From Gymnothorax reevesii (Eukaryota > Chordata > Actinopteri > Anguilliformes > Muraenidae), in NCBI GenBank assembly GCA_029721435.1, contig CM056578.1, positions 18,548,411 to 18,612,410 on the forward strand: a DNA stretch of 64,000 nt, read 5' to 3'. Shown here in pieces: positions 1 to 11,745 of this stretch. How positions within the stretch are numbered: position 1 is the stretch's first letter; every line of letters begins with the position of its first letter. The position numbers were made by a program, and so were the translations under genes. The notes under the pieces are model-generated. The model did not search any database. It was given only the letters and a program-made list of their open reading frames with translations, and was not told where the DNA came from.

Positions 1-1330
1 GTAGCTTTGAAGTCTCAACCTCCTCAGGGTCCTGCTCGAACCGAGAAAAGCTCTCAGAATGGGGCCAGAAAGGGAACCAGCATTTCTAAGGCGACTTCTT
101 GATGTTTCAAAAAAAAATAAAATAAAAAAATACAGCAAACATTCCAGGAGTGACTGAGACAAAACGCTTGCCTGAACCGTAAAATGTCGCACTCGCACGA
201 CTTCCTCCTTCATTCCTTGATGAAACTAGTGCATGAAATTACTGGCTTCGAGATCAGCGAGCGCTTTGGAAGAAATGATGTTGTTCGAACGGTTTAAAAA
301 AAAAAAAAAACAGAATCGGAGCTAGCTTGCTCGCGACACTCAGGCTATGTGTTAAAACAGCCCTTCTCCTGATCTCCTGATCCAGCTCTCTCTCTCGGGA
401 ATGATGGCGACGGCCATGTGGCGGTGATCTTGGCAGTAACGTTGCAGTGCCATCGCACTGTTTATTTCACAGTTTCATGACTGGTGTGAGGGATTTTGGG
501 TGAGAGAGGGTGCTGATCCAGACTTCATCTGGGGATAAGGTTTGGATGAGATTGCCGGTCAATTTGGGAACAGGAAAACGGCCTTGGAAGTTCCTCTGTG
601 CACATCAGCTCCCACTACACACTTCATCCCAGGGCCCGACTGCTTATCATCCAAAACACCCAGTTCCACAAAGAAACCTCCGCTTCCCTCCTACGTTACA
701 AATACCCTGTGATACATTAAGTATCCGCAAGCAAAGGGAGCACAGCCTGAGGCTAATTAAAATAAAATTGGAATAATACAAAGGCAGCAAACTTATACTG
801 CTGAGGAAAATAAAAGCAAAACAAACATTTAAAGCCTGTAACACTTTGCTCCAAACCTTGCTACATTAAAACAACCAAAAGCCCTTCAAATGATGGCCAT
901 GTGGATTCCACAGCATGTAGGCAGTCTATAAACATATCAATAAACATTTATGCTAATCAGACCAGGCTGTCACAGAGCGTAATGCATTATCTCCTGTGGC
1001 AGATGAGATAATGTCGCTCGGTTCTGTTGACTCAACGCACCTCATGACGGCGTGAGTCCACTTCATTCCGAGAGAACACCTGTTCCTTCATTTCGTTATC
1101 CCACTTCATCCTCGATTGAGGATAAGAGTCCCCAAAGTCTCCCAGAGCGAGGGCATTCATCATGAGGAAGGCAGGTCAGATCCTGTTCCTGCGAATTACG
1201 GCACCAGTCTCTTCAAACCTTCAGCCGTGTTCTTGTTTCCCCTGACAGCCCGCTTTTTGTGTTGCAACATCTCTCTGTCTCAGTACATGGCTCCTCACTT
1301 CCCAAACTTCCATTAATTCCCTTAACTTGG
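1..1330. other. Non-coding, no gene recognised
   Basis: No convincing coding frame or repeat is visible. There are short A-runs near 108-130 and 297-311. The stretch around 930-1040, with TAAT- and GATAA-like words, reads like single-copy regulatory sequence, but nothing proves this. Confidence 0.5.
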
Positions 1331-1575
1331 GGTGGCATGGCTCAGGAGGTAGAGCGGGCGGCCCAGGAATCAGAGGGTTCCCGGTTCGATCCTCAGCTCT
1401 TCCAGAGAACGTGTCGAAGTGTCCTTGAGCAATGCTCCTGATGTGCAGGGTGGCGCCTTGCATGGCAGCCTCCCATATCAGGGTGAATGTGAGGCAAAAA
1501 GTTGTAAAGCGCTTTGGGGTCATATCATATCATATCATGTGACTAGAAAGCGCAATGGAAATGCAGTCCATTTAA
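1331..1575 (+). mobile_element. tRNA-derived SINE
   Basis: A split RNA polymerase III promoter is visible: an A box (TGGCTCAGGAGG, 1338-1349) and a B box (GGTTCGATCC, 1383-1392), about 34 bp apart as in a tRNA. The body carries words I know from a widespread teleost SINE: GAAGTGTCCTTGAGCAA, GCCTTGCATGGCAGCCTC and GTAAAGCGCTTTGGG. The tail ends with AATGCAGTCCATTT after a short CATAT repeat (1518-1540). The family resembles cichlid/percomorph tRNA SINEs such as ROn-1, but the exact name is uncertain. It carries no protein and depends on LINE machinery for movement. About 15 percent divergence suggests an old, immobile copy. Confidence 0.8.
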
Positions 1576-1794
1576 CTTCATACTATGTTGATTGATTAGG
1601 GAAGATGGATCACAAAATCTCAACATACACACCTTCTTCAGGTCGGATCGCAACAGGAACTAAACAAGTGTTGAACTAGGTGTGTCATTCGGGTGTGGAA
1701 AGACAATGGTAATAATTTCACAGAATCTCAGAGATGGAAAATCCATGTTTGAAAAGTAGGATTCATTCGCACTATTTTGTTCCAAGCACCTGGA

Positions 1795-1910
1795 TATCCA
1801 ATCAGAGCTTGTCTTCAGCCTGGAGGTAAAGTTAATTAGTGAAATCAGATGGCTGAGTTCATGGGTAGAAGACAGTCATGGCAGAATCAATGTTAGAAAA
1901 AGTAGGAATA
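1795..1910 (+). mobile_element. MITE family A, copy 1 (partial)
   Basis: The core words GCCTGGAGGTAAAG, TTAGTGAAATCAGATGGC and TGAGTTCATGGGTAGAA recur, diverged, at 9.83 kb in the same orientation, and at 17.25, 52.15 and 63.88 kb inverted. The best copy (9761-9943) has terminal inverted repeats. Ends are not clear here. Confidence 0.6.
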
Positions 1911-3269
1911 GGGCTCTAATTGATGAATCTCTGCACCCTGGAAGTCCATTACACCTTGGGTGATTAAGACACATATAGCCATTAAGTTATTAGCAAGTGA
2001 CTCACTATCTTTAACTAAAATGGCCCAGTAAATAACGAATATTTACTCTAGCTGTCCTCACAATCAATGTTCTCACTACACTCAGCATACATTATGAGGA
2101 TTTTTGATGTTTTTCTGGCAAGCTGTCCAGCACGAACAGATTTGAAGTTTCCGCCAGTTGTTTACGGTGCAGAGAATTAATCAGTCATCAGTGCTACAGC
2201 AGAATTTCAGTCTCAATTCTCCATATTCTTCACCTACATGGTAATACTCCCTCAAATCTTCATAATAACATCAGAGATTTTAGAAATTTCTTTAGCAACA
2301 ATAAAAATGAGTGGTTGCCCTTCCCAGGACGGCGAACTGAAGTGGGAATGATGCCTACAACAAACTCGGCTGCCTTCATGAGCCGTGAACTTTCCTGCAG
2401 CATAGAGCACATTCATCACTGATGAATTCTGAGGCTCAAGAGAAGAGTGCAGATGTTCCCGAACGAGCAGCCGTGACCCCCTCCAGCACTAGCGCTCACC
2501 TATGAAGGACACCTAGCATCACTGTCACTGGGCTAACTCTACTGGAGGGTAGAAGAAAAGTGATATTACAGTATAGTCATTTGTTGCAGTGGCGGCTAAA
2601 GAACAGAAAGCAGGGAGGGAGTAAAACGTGCCTTTAAACTGATGGTAAGTCTTGATTTGTCTTCAATCATTTTCCCTGATTATGGATACTTAAATGTTGG
2701 AAGCATTCACCTCTCTCAGGTGTAGCCAATTGTCTTAATTAGGACGAGAAATAAAACGCTTCATTTGGACGCAAAAATGTGCGCATTTTGCATTCGTCTT
2801 CATTTAAGTTATCACGAAGCGCAGGTTTGATAGCCTGCTTTGCAGGATATGCCAAAAGACAAATAGGAAAATCAAGAGTAATTTCTCTTTTTTGAAAAAA
2901 GTAGCCTACGAAGGCAAATTAATAACTTTTTTTTAATTGAATTTATTATTTACTCGCCTTAACATTGCATTAAAAGGAAGCTGTACGTTTAACTGTTAAT
3001 GGATCACTCATTAGAAAACATTTGATTCAGAACAATGATTGAAAGCAGATCAATAATTTTCACCCCACCCACGCACTACCCTTCTGTTCTGCACTGCTGG
3101 AAAGAAACATTAGGGGTCTCTGTATAAGTTGAGTTAGTGAATAGCTATAAAGTGCCTAAGACTTTAACAAATCTTTATGTACCAGCTTCAGGTAGGGTCA
3201 TAGTACTGAAGCATAAGAAGTAGCTTCATTCTCAAAAACGTGTTACAAGCAACATGCTAGGTCAGGAAT
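1911..3269. other. Non-coding, no gene recognised
   Basis: AT-rich, no sustained reading frame and no tandem repeat. Nothing can be assigned. Confidence 0.5.
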
Positions 3270-3439
3270 CCTCAAATCTGGACCTCGAATCAAAATCCAG
3301 CTCAGGTTTTCTGTTATCCCAGGCAAGTAAATGAACAGTTAGTGCCTCTGATTGGCCAGACTGTGTTAACACCTGACTCTCAGGTAAAAGGAGGGTGGAA
3401 AACCAGCAGTCCTCGGACCTCGTAGGCTGTGATTAGAGG
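3270..3439. mobile_element. Small non-autonomous repeat (MITE-like)
   Basis: The left end CCTCAAATCTGGACCTCGAA and the reverse complement of the right end (CCTCTAATCACAGCC...GAGGTCC) are imperfect inverted repeats. The interior (TTTCTGTTATCCCAGGCA, CTGATTGGCCAGACTGTG) matches a common fish repeat as I remember it. No clear target duplication remains. Confidence 0.45.
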
Positions 3440-4854
3440 ACCAGGGCGCTAGGTGCTATATATCACTCACTTCCATGGCCAATTAAGGAGAACACAGTAC
3501 ACTGCGCGCTCCTCATACTTAAAACACTGCCTGCATTAGAAAAATCTACTTTTGTATAACCCTATTATCCATTTCTGACACAGAAGCTGCAAGAGATAAA
3601 AACTGTGTTGAAAGTAGAATGTTAAATTTTAACCCTTTAAGGAGTTCATGTTCAAAGTCAAATAAATGACAAATATAAAAATCACCACTGGTAATTACAA
3701 GATTTTGAGAATAGACTTAAATTTGTGAGAAATGTAGAGGAAAACAACTGCATGTAGGAAGTTTTGCACATCCATTTCTCAGCACGTAACTGAAAATGCA
3801 CGGTAAAATATACGTTAATACGCAACTAAGAGTGAATATACATTGAGAAATATACATTTATGACATTAAGCAAAAATGGAATCATAGAGCAGAGACGGTG
3901 TGTCTGAGCGTGAGCAGTTGAACCACTTGTGCCGTTTCACAGGGACTTGCGATGCAAATCTGCATTAGCAAGCGAATCGATGAGGCCGATGTGCAGGCTA
4001 AACAACAGCATTAGGTCCTGGCAGGAGCAAACCAATCACCCGCACCCCCAGAGAGGCACATGACCTTAAATCGTGCATTGACGCTCCGCTTGCATCTTAA
4101 GTCAACGAGTCAACATTACGGCATTAACCAGCGTGCTCGCTGCTATAAAGCCAGGGCGCCGTCATGCACCCAAATGAGGGCACTTTGTCTCAAGTTCGCC
4201 GGAATGTATGCTAAGCAAGAGCAGTGTCAAAACAGTTTAAGCCCCCGTTAGATCAACATCGCATTCAGACGTCCCCACAGAAGCCTGACTCGTGTCTCTA
4301 TGGTCCACAATGAGTCAGATTGAGTGTTGGGGGGGGGGGGGGGGTGGCGCTTCTGAAACAAGTAACTTTTCGCATATTTGATAAAATAGTGCCTTTAACG
4401 ACACAGTGCTTCCTTTATGCGTCCAGAAATAAAGAAATGGTTGTGAAAGCATGGGCAGAGCGGATAGACTCATTTAAATGCACGGAGAATGTTTATTGTA
4501 AATATGGTGATGGTGAAGAGCCTTGCGGTTAAAAAAAAATAAAAGAAATAAAAGCTTTGCCTGGATTGTGGGAAGAGTGGGAGTATAGATGGCTGAATTC
4601 ATTAGGCTGCATCTTGTTACGCGATTCAGATCTGAAAACTTCTCTCCCTGAGCCGTTGGCCTCTAATTGAGATTCCCGAGGAAGAAACGACCCCCTCTGA
4701 TCCCGTCACTTCCATTTCCGGCCCTTTTCCCAGGTCTCTGACAGGATTTCCGATTACACCTTCTTTCAGCGCTCCTGTGCTTCAGGGAGAGATCAGCTCT
4801 GAGCCACATCTCTCTAGGGGAAATCTTGGACAAGAATACACACTGACCTATAAA
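3440..4854. other. Non-coding, with a 16-G run
   Basis: No gene is recognised. A homopolymer of 16 G lies at 4329-4344. Otherwise ordinary mixed-composition sequence. Confidence 0.5.
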
Positions 4855-4883
4855 CACACAGACACGTACACATGCGCACGCAT

Positions 4884-4926
<43 letters not shown>

Positions 4927-5060
4927 CGCATGCACATTCACATACACACACACACACGCACACATTAACACACACACACACACGCATGCACATTCACATG
5001 CACACACACGCGCACACATTAACACACACACACACACACACACACACATACGCACACACA
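4855..5060. repeat. (CA)n microsatellite with internal duplication
   Basis: A nearly pure CA tract. A block starting CGCATGCACATTCACAT at about 4927 recurs about 57 bp later, so the tract grew partly by block duplication. Both strands give spurious His/Thr or Cys/Val open frames. Confidence 0.95.
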
Positions 5061-5574
5061 TATATTCATACATACAAACATACTCTCAGAATAAAATAGT
5101 TCCAAAAGGAACTGAGAAAGTCGACAAAGGAACTCTATTTACTTTAAGGGCACTTTTTTGGGCACACTGGTTCCATATCAGGGAGCTTTTAACGACCATA
5201 AAAGGGGATCCTTATAGACCTATAAACAAGGCTAAGCAAAGAGTCATTTTGCTGAGACTGTATGTGCACAGTCATGCCCTTGAATTCAAACTGTAGCATA
5301 GGCAGAAACTCAGGGTTTTAAAAGCTAGCCTTGATATTATGGATATTATAAACTTCCTGGACAAATTAATTTCAAGGTATCCTTCAGTGGTTGTAAATTG
5401 GTGTGCATTGTTGCACTCAATGGCCTGTTCTTGTCATCATGTTATTTCTCTCACACACACTCGCAGCTGTATACATATACACATTAGGGTTGCCAGATGC
5501 CTTGTTTTTCCCCCAGTAATGTTCAATTTTCAAATTACTGGCACAGAATTGGTTTGTGGCCAAAAACCTGAAAA
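5061..5574. other. Non-coding flank
   Basis: No gene or repeat recognised between the CA tract and the Tc1 element. Confidence 0.5.
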
Positions 5575-5576
5575 TA

Positions 5577-6397
5577 CACTGAACAAAAATATAAACGCCC
5601 CATGTCAATGAGTTTTTATTAAAAATGAACTGGAACCGGGATTCGTCTGTGAATAGCACTCTTCTCCAGCGTGCCAAGGGCCATCGAACGTGTGCGTTTG
5701 CCCATGCGAGACGGTTCCGACGCTGAACAGCGGTGAGATCCAGACCACGGTGAGGACGACGAGCATGCAAGTTGTCTTCTTGCAGGTGGTTACGGACTGT
5801 CTGTGGTGTGATGCGTCTGTTGTGCAGACCAACAGTCTCATCCACTGTGCGTGTCACTGATCTGAGCTGATCCCGCAGGTGGATGAGCCGGATGTAGAGA
5901 TCTTGTGCTGGTATGGTCACACATGGCTGAAGTGAATGAGGTCGATTTGCAGTACTTCCCGTCTGTCGGAAACAATCTCTCAAACAGCCTATTGTCCGAT
6001 AGTTAACGTTCAGCTGCGCAGCGATCGCTCTGGTAGGCATCCCTGCATCTAGCATGCCAACGGCACATTCAAGCATGACCTGAGACATCGGAGGCATGAT
6101 GACTTTTGACAAAATTTGACATTTTGGGGCGGCCTTTTATTGTCCCCAGTATAAGGAGTGTCTGGGCACTGCTCATTCAGACTGATCACCGTCTGGAAAT
6201 GCCACACCCATGTACTGAGTTAAATCACTGCATCACTGAGCAAATGCTCTCTGACAGAGAAATGGATTAAAAAATGGTACCCAAATCAAGAGAAATATCC
6301 CTATTGTACAAGTAAAAGTCAGCATATGCTCACTTAGAGTTGTTAACTCCATGTGGCGTCAATATTTGACATGGGGCTTTTATATCTTTGTTCAGTG
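5577..6397 (-). mobile_element. Tc1-like transposon, internally deleted
   Basis: The left end CACTGAACAAAAATATAAAC and the reverse complement of the right end (CACTGAACAAAGATATAAAA) form inverted repeats that match for about 33 bp with few differences and share the word GCCCCATGTCAA. A TA dinucleotide flanks both ends (5575-5576 and 6398-6399), the target duplication of Tc1/mariner elements. At 821 bp it is about half the usual 1.3-1.6 kb. The missing part is the C-terminal half of the transposase gene, so this is a deletion derivative that could only move if acted on in trans. Confidence 0.9.
5621..6112 (-). pseudogene. Tc1-like transposase, N-terminal half
   Basis: The frame reads from a Met at 6112 for about 160 residues without a stop. 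Residues 10-60 look like the first helix-turn-helix (paired-type) DNA-binding domain, with ARAIAAQLNV-like spacing. Residues 100-125 look like the second, followed by the RRNRLAWANAH and VLFTDESRF blocks. The Asp of TDES (about residue 156) is the first acidic residue of the DD34E catalytic triad. Just after it the sequence jumps into the terminal repeat, so the second Asp and the Glu are gone. A full-length protein is about 340 residues. The remaining frame is well preserved, implying a fairly young deletion copy. It cannot catalyse transposition but might still bind transposon ends if expressed. Confidence 0.88.
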
Positions 6398-6399
6398 TA

Positions 6400-7317
6400 T
6401 AATATCTGGGCTGAGTAACAGATTGAATAAAATTAACCATTAGTTTGTAAAAAGCCTTTACTTCACAACTGCCACCCAGTCCATGCTCTGGGCAGACAGA
6501 TTATAAATCTGGAAACCCTATTGTGCAGAACACGCATACACACACAGCTGACCGACTGCACTCACGGCAGACACTGCACTCAGCAGGCAGGACTGCCTAC
6601 CACATTATTAAGGAGGAGCACTCAATGTCATACCCTTGAACTCTGTGTGAATGTGCCGTATGTTCAACACACACACACCCCTTCCCCCATACCTATGGTA
6701 CCCATTCCACGACAAAGCCAGTTTGGTTGGAAGTGACTGCGTTCTCTGGACCAGAATGCTGGACATATGGACGTCTGGAATAACCTCCAATGGGCTGGAC
6801 CACGCCCCGCGCCCTTTTGAAAGCCCACAACAATCTGGCGGCCATTTTGTGGTCCTCCCATTTGGCAGGTGCGCCCCTCCACCCCTCTCAACCACTCAGC
6901 CCTCGCCCAGTGGCGCTAGCGACTGCCAGGTTGTGAAAGCTGGCCTAACTCAACCAATGCTGCAGCCTGATTAGGGCTGAATGTAATAAAGCAAAGTGGG
7001 CTTCTTGCTGCATAATGAATACACAAACAGGCCGACTCAACAAAACCAATAGACGATTTCAAGTGTGCTGCATCCTCTTAACACGAGACAGAATATTACT
7101 CAAATGGGGTGAGAGAGAGGATAAGAGAGAGAGAAAGGACTGAGCCTTCTCAGAGGAGAGAGAGAGAGACAGAGAGAGAGAGAGCATAGGAACTATAGTC
7201 CATATATTGCTAAAGGAGACGAGAAATCTACCTATCCTATAATTTACAGAAAAAAGTGTGCATAGCAATGAGACTATATCTTACATAAATGACTAGCAAC
7301 CTTAGCAACTAGCATAT
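6400..7317. other. Non-coding, (GA)-rich near 7100-7185
   Basis: No gene is recognised. A GA-rich tract with a small internal palindrome (CTTCTCAGAGGAG region) lies at about 7110-7185, just before the 42-bp array. Confidence 0.5.
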
Positions 7318-7862
7318 ATATTACTCAGAGAACGAGAGCGAACACAGAATCTTGCTTACGCAGAATCTTACTCCGGGGGAGAAAGAGAGCACATCACTGT
7401 GCTTAAATCTCATTTAAAGTGAGCACAATAGCACAGCAGCCTGCCTATATCTTATTCAAATAGGGAAAGACTGCACATTGCCAAGCCTATATCTTAATCA
7501 AATGGATCAAAATAGCATAGCAGCAAGCCTGTATCTTATTCAAAGGGAGAAAGATAGCATAGCACCTAGCCTATATCTTACTCAGCTGGAGCAAACAGCA
7601 CAGCACTAACCCTATATCTTACTCAAAGGAGTAAAGACAGCATAGCACCTGGCCAATATCTTATTCAAAAGAAGCATGATAACATAGCATCGAGCCTATA
7701 TCTTATTCAAAGGGAGAAAGATAGCATAGCACCTGGCCTAAATCTTGCTCCAATGGAGCATAACAGCATAACAACAAGTCTATATCTTACTCAAAGAGAG
7801 AAAGATAGCGTACTGCCCAGCCTATATCTTTCTGAAACAAAGAACAAACGTAGCAAGTAGGT
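7318..7862. repeat. 42-bp minisatellite
   Basis: The word CCTATATCTTA recurs at 7444, 7486, 7528, 7570, 7611, 7653, 7695, 7737, 7779 and 7821, a strict 42-bp step. More degenerate units can be traced upstream to about 7318. Each unit also carries a purine block (GGGAGAAAGATAGCATAGCA). There are about 12-13 units, most differing at several positions, so it is an old array. The period is a multiple of 3 but no long frame stays open. Confidence 0.92.
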
Positions 7863-9760
7863 AGCAAGATACCACACCAGCTGGCTTAGAGAAAAAGACA
7901 TCGCACTTTGTGTGTACCAATCTGTATGAGGTACTGTGTCTTAGTAAGGAATGTTAGAGAGAGAGAGAAAGAGGGAGGGAGAGAGAGAAATAAATTAAGC
8001 AAAGCCCACTCCATCTCACTTATCTGAACTCTACCCAAAGTTTAACACAGGGCTCGGAGGCACGAGGATCCATCTCAGTCTGATTTCATTAACGAGCCCT
8101 TTACTTTTAGGGCAGTGCGAGGCGGGATGTGCTGAAAGCCATACTCGGTCCCAGTCACTGCTAGGAGAGCGTGGCCCAATCACACTCCTCCCTCCTCTTC
8201 TTCCTCACCCCGCTGTACAATCGCACCAGTAAAAAGGCGAGAACTTGGCATGCAACCTGTCTGGAAGCCCGGAGGCCCCAAAGGCATTCTCTGCCTTCAT
8301 AATCATAATAATAATCATCACCACCATCATCAACAGCAACTCTTAACACTGCAGGTACCCCACTAATTCTACTTCCTGAACCCTTCAGAGTAAGGCAGAT
8401 ACAAGAGAATGACTTCTGTCAGTGCAAATGTGGGTTACCTTTATAATCTGAACCCCAATACTTCCCTCCACTCAGTATCCCTGCTCCCCTCCCCCGCCCC
8501 AACTCCCAATCCCTCCCACTCTCGCCATCTACAATACTGTCTCTTAGAGTCACGCTCACAGCTGGGCCCCAGGGACCGCTATCAAACTACTCAGTAAAAG
8601 TCTGCCGAGAGAGCCAGTCCCTAACATCAGAGCGCCGCTGCGCCGTTCTCCCTCTTACAACTCCACCCAAAGTGCTTATTGATTTATTTATTCACGCGCT
8701 GCTCGCGCCGCAGCTACTAGGCAGAGGAAGTATAAATATCGCTCAGTGAGTTCGGTGATGCTATTAACAAACAAGGAAAAGGGAATGTATTCGAGTAATT
8801 CTATGATGCTAAACACAAGTTGTCAAGGAATCTAAAGCGGGACAAAAAAAAATGTACATCTAAATGTGTGATATAAACATGTATCTATGTATTACCTAAA
8901 AACGGCGGTTCTTATGTGAAAGCTTTTGGGCGACATGAGTCGACTTACTCATTTGCAGGCACAGTTTACCTGCTGTGGTCATGAATGTCAGTGTATCAGT
9001 GAATGCTTCAGATAATATGGCATATCCTCATACACTGCACACATGTATACAGAAACCTGTTGTTGCTGCTTAGCATCGAATCGCTTAGTTTACAGTGGTG
9101 CTCTGTGAGGATCTAATTTACCAGCGGAATCAGATTTTCATTTTTCTTGGCGACAGATAATATTTCCAAAACGTCTCTCAATTTTTCCATTCCGCTATAT
9201 CATTAGCGACTGGGCGACAATGCTAAATGATGACCTATTCATCAAACCACTGACCAAATTTGTCAGATGATAATGTTTATTTGGTCTGCTACAACATGTT
9301 GCAGCAGAGGGTTGTTTTGGAGAATGGACAATGACAGAGAGTGTGTATTTTCACAATTAAGTTCCGTCATTTGGAAACCAGAGTCAGTACAGCACGAGAA
9401 AGCTATTCAGCTTGCGGAACAGATTTATTCCGAAACCTTCAGTCATTCCAACAAAAATGTTTCAGGCTAGTTTCATCTACATAGCGCAGACTGTTCCACA
9501 TTGCACAGACCAATAAATCAAGAGCTAGCCGCTAATGATTTATTTTTGTTATCATTTAATTTTAGAAATACAAACTCGAGAAAACACAGGCTTGTCTGAC
9601 CTGGTGGCTTGACCAAACATTACAGCCTGGCAAGACATATGTGTATTCAAATATCCCCTCTCCTTACCCAAGCCAAAATGACTGGTATGCTGATCACAGA
9701 ACTCACACTGAAGGATTTGTAATAAAGCTTCATGTAACACAGCCACGAAATATCAGCATT
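7863..9760. other. Non-coding, no gene recognised
   Basis: GA-rich at 7950-7990. The 8640-8770 stretch is somewhat GC-rich. No coding signal is found. Confidence 0.5.
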
Positions 9761-9943
9761 GTATAATCCAGGTTCAGAAAGTAAAAGTCCATCCCAGAAT
9801 ATTGCTCCAGCCACAAAAGACCTGTCAGTTGGCATTATTCTTCAGCTGGGAGGTAAAACTAAACTAGTGAAATCTGATGGCAGGAGTTTACGGGTGGAAT
9901 GAAAACATGGTAGGATTTTTACTTTCTGAATCCTGGATTATAC
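9761..9943. mobile_element. MITE family A, copy 2 (both ends)
   Basis: Terminal inverted repeats of about 30 bp: the left begins GTATAATCCAGGTTCAGAAA and the right reads, in reverse complement, GTATAATCCAGGATTCAGAA. Both continue AGTAAAAGTCC or AGTAAAAATCC. The interior carries the family words GGGAGGTAAAACTAA and GTGAAATCTGATGGC. It is a 183-bp non-autonomous element with no coding capacity. The superfamily is not certain because the target duplication is not obvious. Confidence 0.75.
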
Positions 9944-10275
9944 ACCTCTGTGAAGTATTCAATATTTCTAGACTTAGCAAACATATACAAATAAACTTGT
10001 CTAAACCTGCATCCAAAAACTGCCATTTGACCATGCAAACACCCGTGGACCAGAGTTTTTACCCCTCGGCCCTCAAGGCTGACTGGGTATTGATATCCTT
10101 CATGCGGTTGGGCGGGCGGGCGGCGGGCAGCGGGCGTCTCCAAAAACTTCGACATCGGGCTGAGGGGTATTCTGTGCACTGCACGCCTATTTTTTTATTA
10201 GGATTGATAAAGTGCCAGTTAACGATCCCGACAGTAAGGTTTCTGAAGAATGTTCTTTGGCCAGATGGCCTAGAG

Positions 10276-10480
10276 CAGGGGTGTCCAATCTAATCCACAA
10301 AGGGCCGGTGTGGGTACTGGTTTTTGTTACGGCTCAACACCAACAAAACTGATTCTTCTCATCAAGGTCTTGATTGAACCCTCTGATCAGTTAATCGCTG
10401 GAATGGGGTGTTGTGGCATTGGGCTAAACCAAAAACCTGCACCCCCGTCGGCCCTTTGCAGATAAGACTGGACTACCCCG
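10276..10480. mobile_element. hAT-type MITE with 8-bp duplication
   Basis: The left end CAGGGGTGTCCAATCTAATC pairs with the right end (GATAAGACTGGACTACCCCG). Interior words AAAGGGCCGGTGTGGGT and GTCGGCCCTTTGCAG continue the inverted repeats. Flanks GCCTAGAG (10268-10275) and GCCTGGGG (10481-10488) agree at 6 of 8 positions, as expected for a decayed 8-bp hAT duplication. The sequence matches a fish repeat I remember as abundant. Confidence 0.8.
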
Positions 10481-10488
10481 GCCTGGGG

Positions 10489-10620
10489 TCTGTTCCACAA
10501 AGCAGGATTGCTGAGTTAGCAAGATAAACGCTCAAAGTAAAACCTGGAACAGCTTTTTTAAACTTAAGTATATCTACCAGGTTTGAGAGGTTTCCGTGTT
10601 TTACTCAGTGTAATAATCCA
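10489..10620. mobile_element. MITE fragment
   Basis: The segment TGTTCCACAAAGCAGGATTG followed by CTGAGTTAGC matches the end of a common fish MITE of Harbinger/PIF or related type, as remembered. Only one end is found. Confidence 0.4.
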
Positions 10621-10679
10621 GATAAATGAGCATTCCTGCTTTGGAGTACAGTCTTCTGCCCAAATTCAGGCTACGATTT

Positions 10680-10915
10680 TTTATGTCATATCGTGTTGTC
10701 TTATGCTATGCTATGGTATGCCATGTTATATTATGTTTTGTGAATTTTTTGATATTTTTTTTCCTTCAACATTATGTGATGTTCTGCTATGCCACTCAAT
10801 GCTGTTATGTTCTGCGATGCTGTGTGATGTAATGTCTTATGTTCTTCTATGCCATGCTCCACTGCACTATGCTGTATGTTTCCTCTGCTATGCTACGTTC
10901 TGCTAAGCTGTGATG
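10680..10915. repeat. Degenerate ATGCT-type pentamer repeat
   Basis: The stretch is rich in TATGC, ATGTT and ATGCT words (for example CTTATGCTATGCTATGG), consistent with a decayed pentanucleotide array. The phase is lost in places. Confidence 0.6.
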
Positions 10916-11479
10916 TGCCCTTCATACTCTGAAAAAGGACAGCCACGGGGGGGACATCGAAAGCATAAACGCTCTCATTCTTGGCGAACAGCGGGCATGC
11001 AGGGGACGGAGGATGCAGAGATAAAAGGAGGAAAGAGCCCACCAGCTAGCAGAGGGTAATGCTAAGGCTGGATTAGCCCCAGGTGCCCTTTATGGCAGCA
11101 TGTGGCAGATCACCCCCACCCCCACCCCCAGGGTGAGGCTGCGGGAGATTACGGTGGAGGAGGGGGGGGGGTGTTGTGGTAACCGCCAGGGGTTTGAGGC
11201 CCACAGAAAGCAACTTCAGAAGAGGAAGAAGAAGAAGAAAGCAGGAGGGTGCATTCTACCCCAGCCCGACCCCCCCCCCCACGCTGCCATGTTCCTGAGT
11301 GCTGGGGATGGGGGGGGGGGGGATCGGGGGGGGGGGGCGTGTGCGCTGACAGCTCCGGGGTGCCCCCGCGGGAATCTGATGGTGCTCGGTTGGGAGGAAG
11401 GGATTTGGGAATAAATTGTGTAATCGCTCTTACAATAGCTGTGCCACCTCTGCTTGCTGCGATGACGTGCACATACAAA
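10916..11479. other. Non-coding with long G runs
   Basis: G runs lie at 11162-11171, 11310-11322 and 11326-11337, plus C runs. They could form G-quadruplexes. The apparent Pro/Gly-rich frames come from these runs. No gene is recognised. Confidence 0.6.
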
Positions 11480-11745
11480 CACACACGCTCACACACACAA
11501 GGTAATGCGCGTAGGTAAGTGCACAAACTCGAAAACGCATGCGCACGCTAACGCCCTCACAACTGACACCCACACTTTCTCTCACACACAAACTCTCATA
11601 CACACACACACACACATACACAGCCACATACATGCTCTTACTCGCACATACTCAACTTCACAGGCACATTCGCATTCCTACACATGCGCACACACACGCA
11701 TACACACACACACACACACACACATACATACATATAACTATGCTA
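11480..11745. repeat. (CA)n-rich microsatellite
   Basis: An interrupted CA tract, purest at 11600-11625 and 11700-11725. Confidence 0.9.

Noticed and set aside
1338..1392. Functional tRNA gene
   Set aside because: The A and B boxes lie in a SINE head. The cloverleaf is not formed and the SINE body follows.
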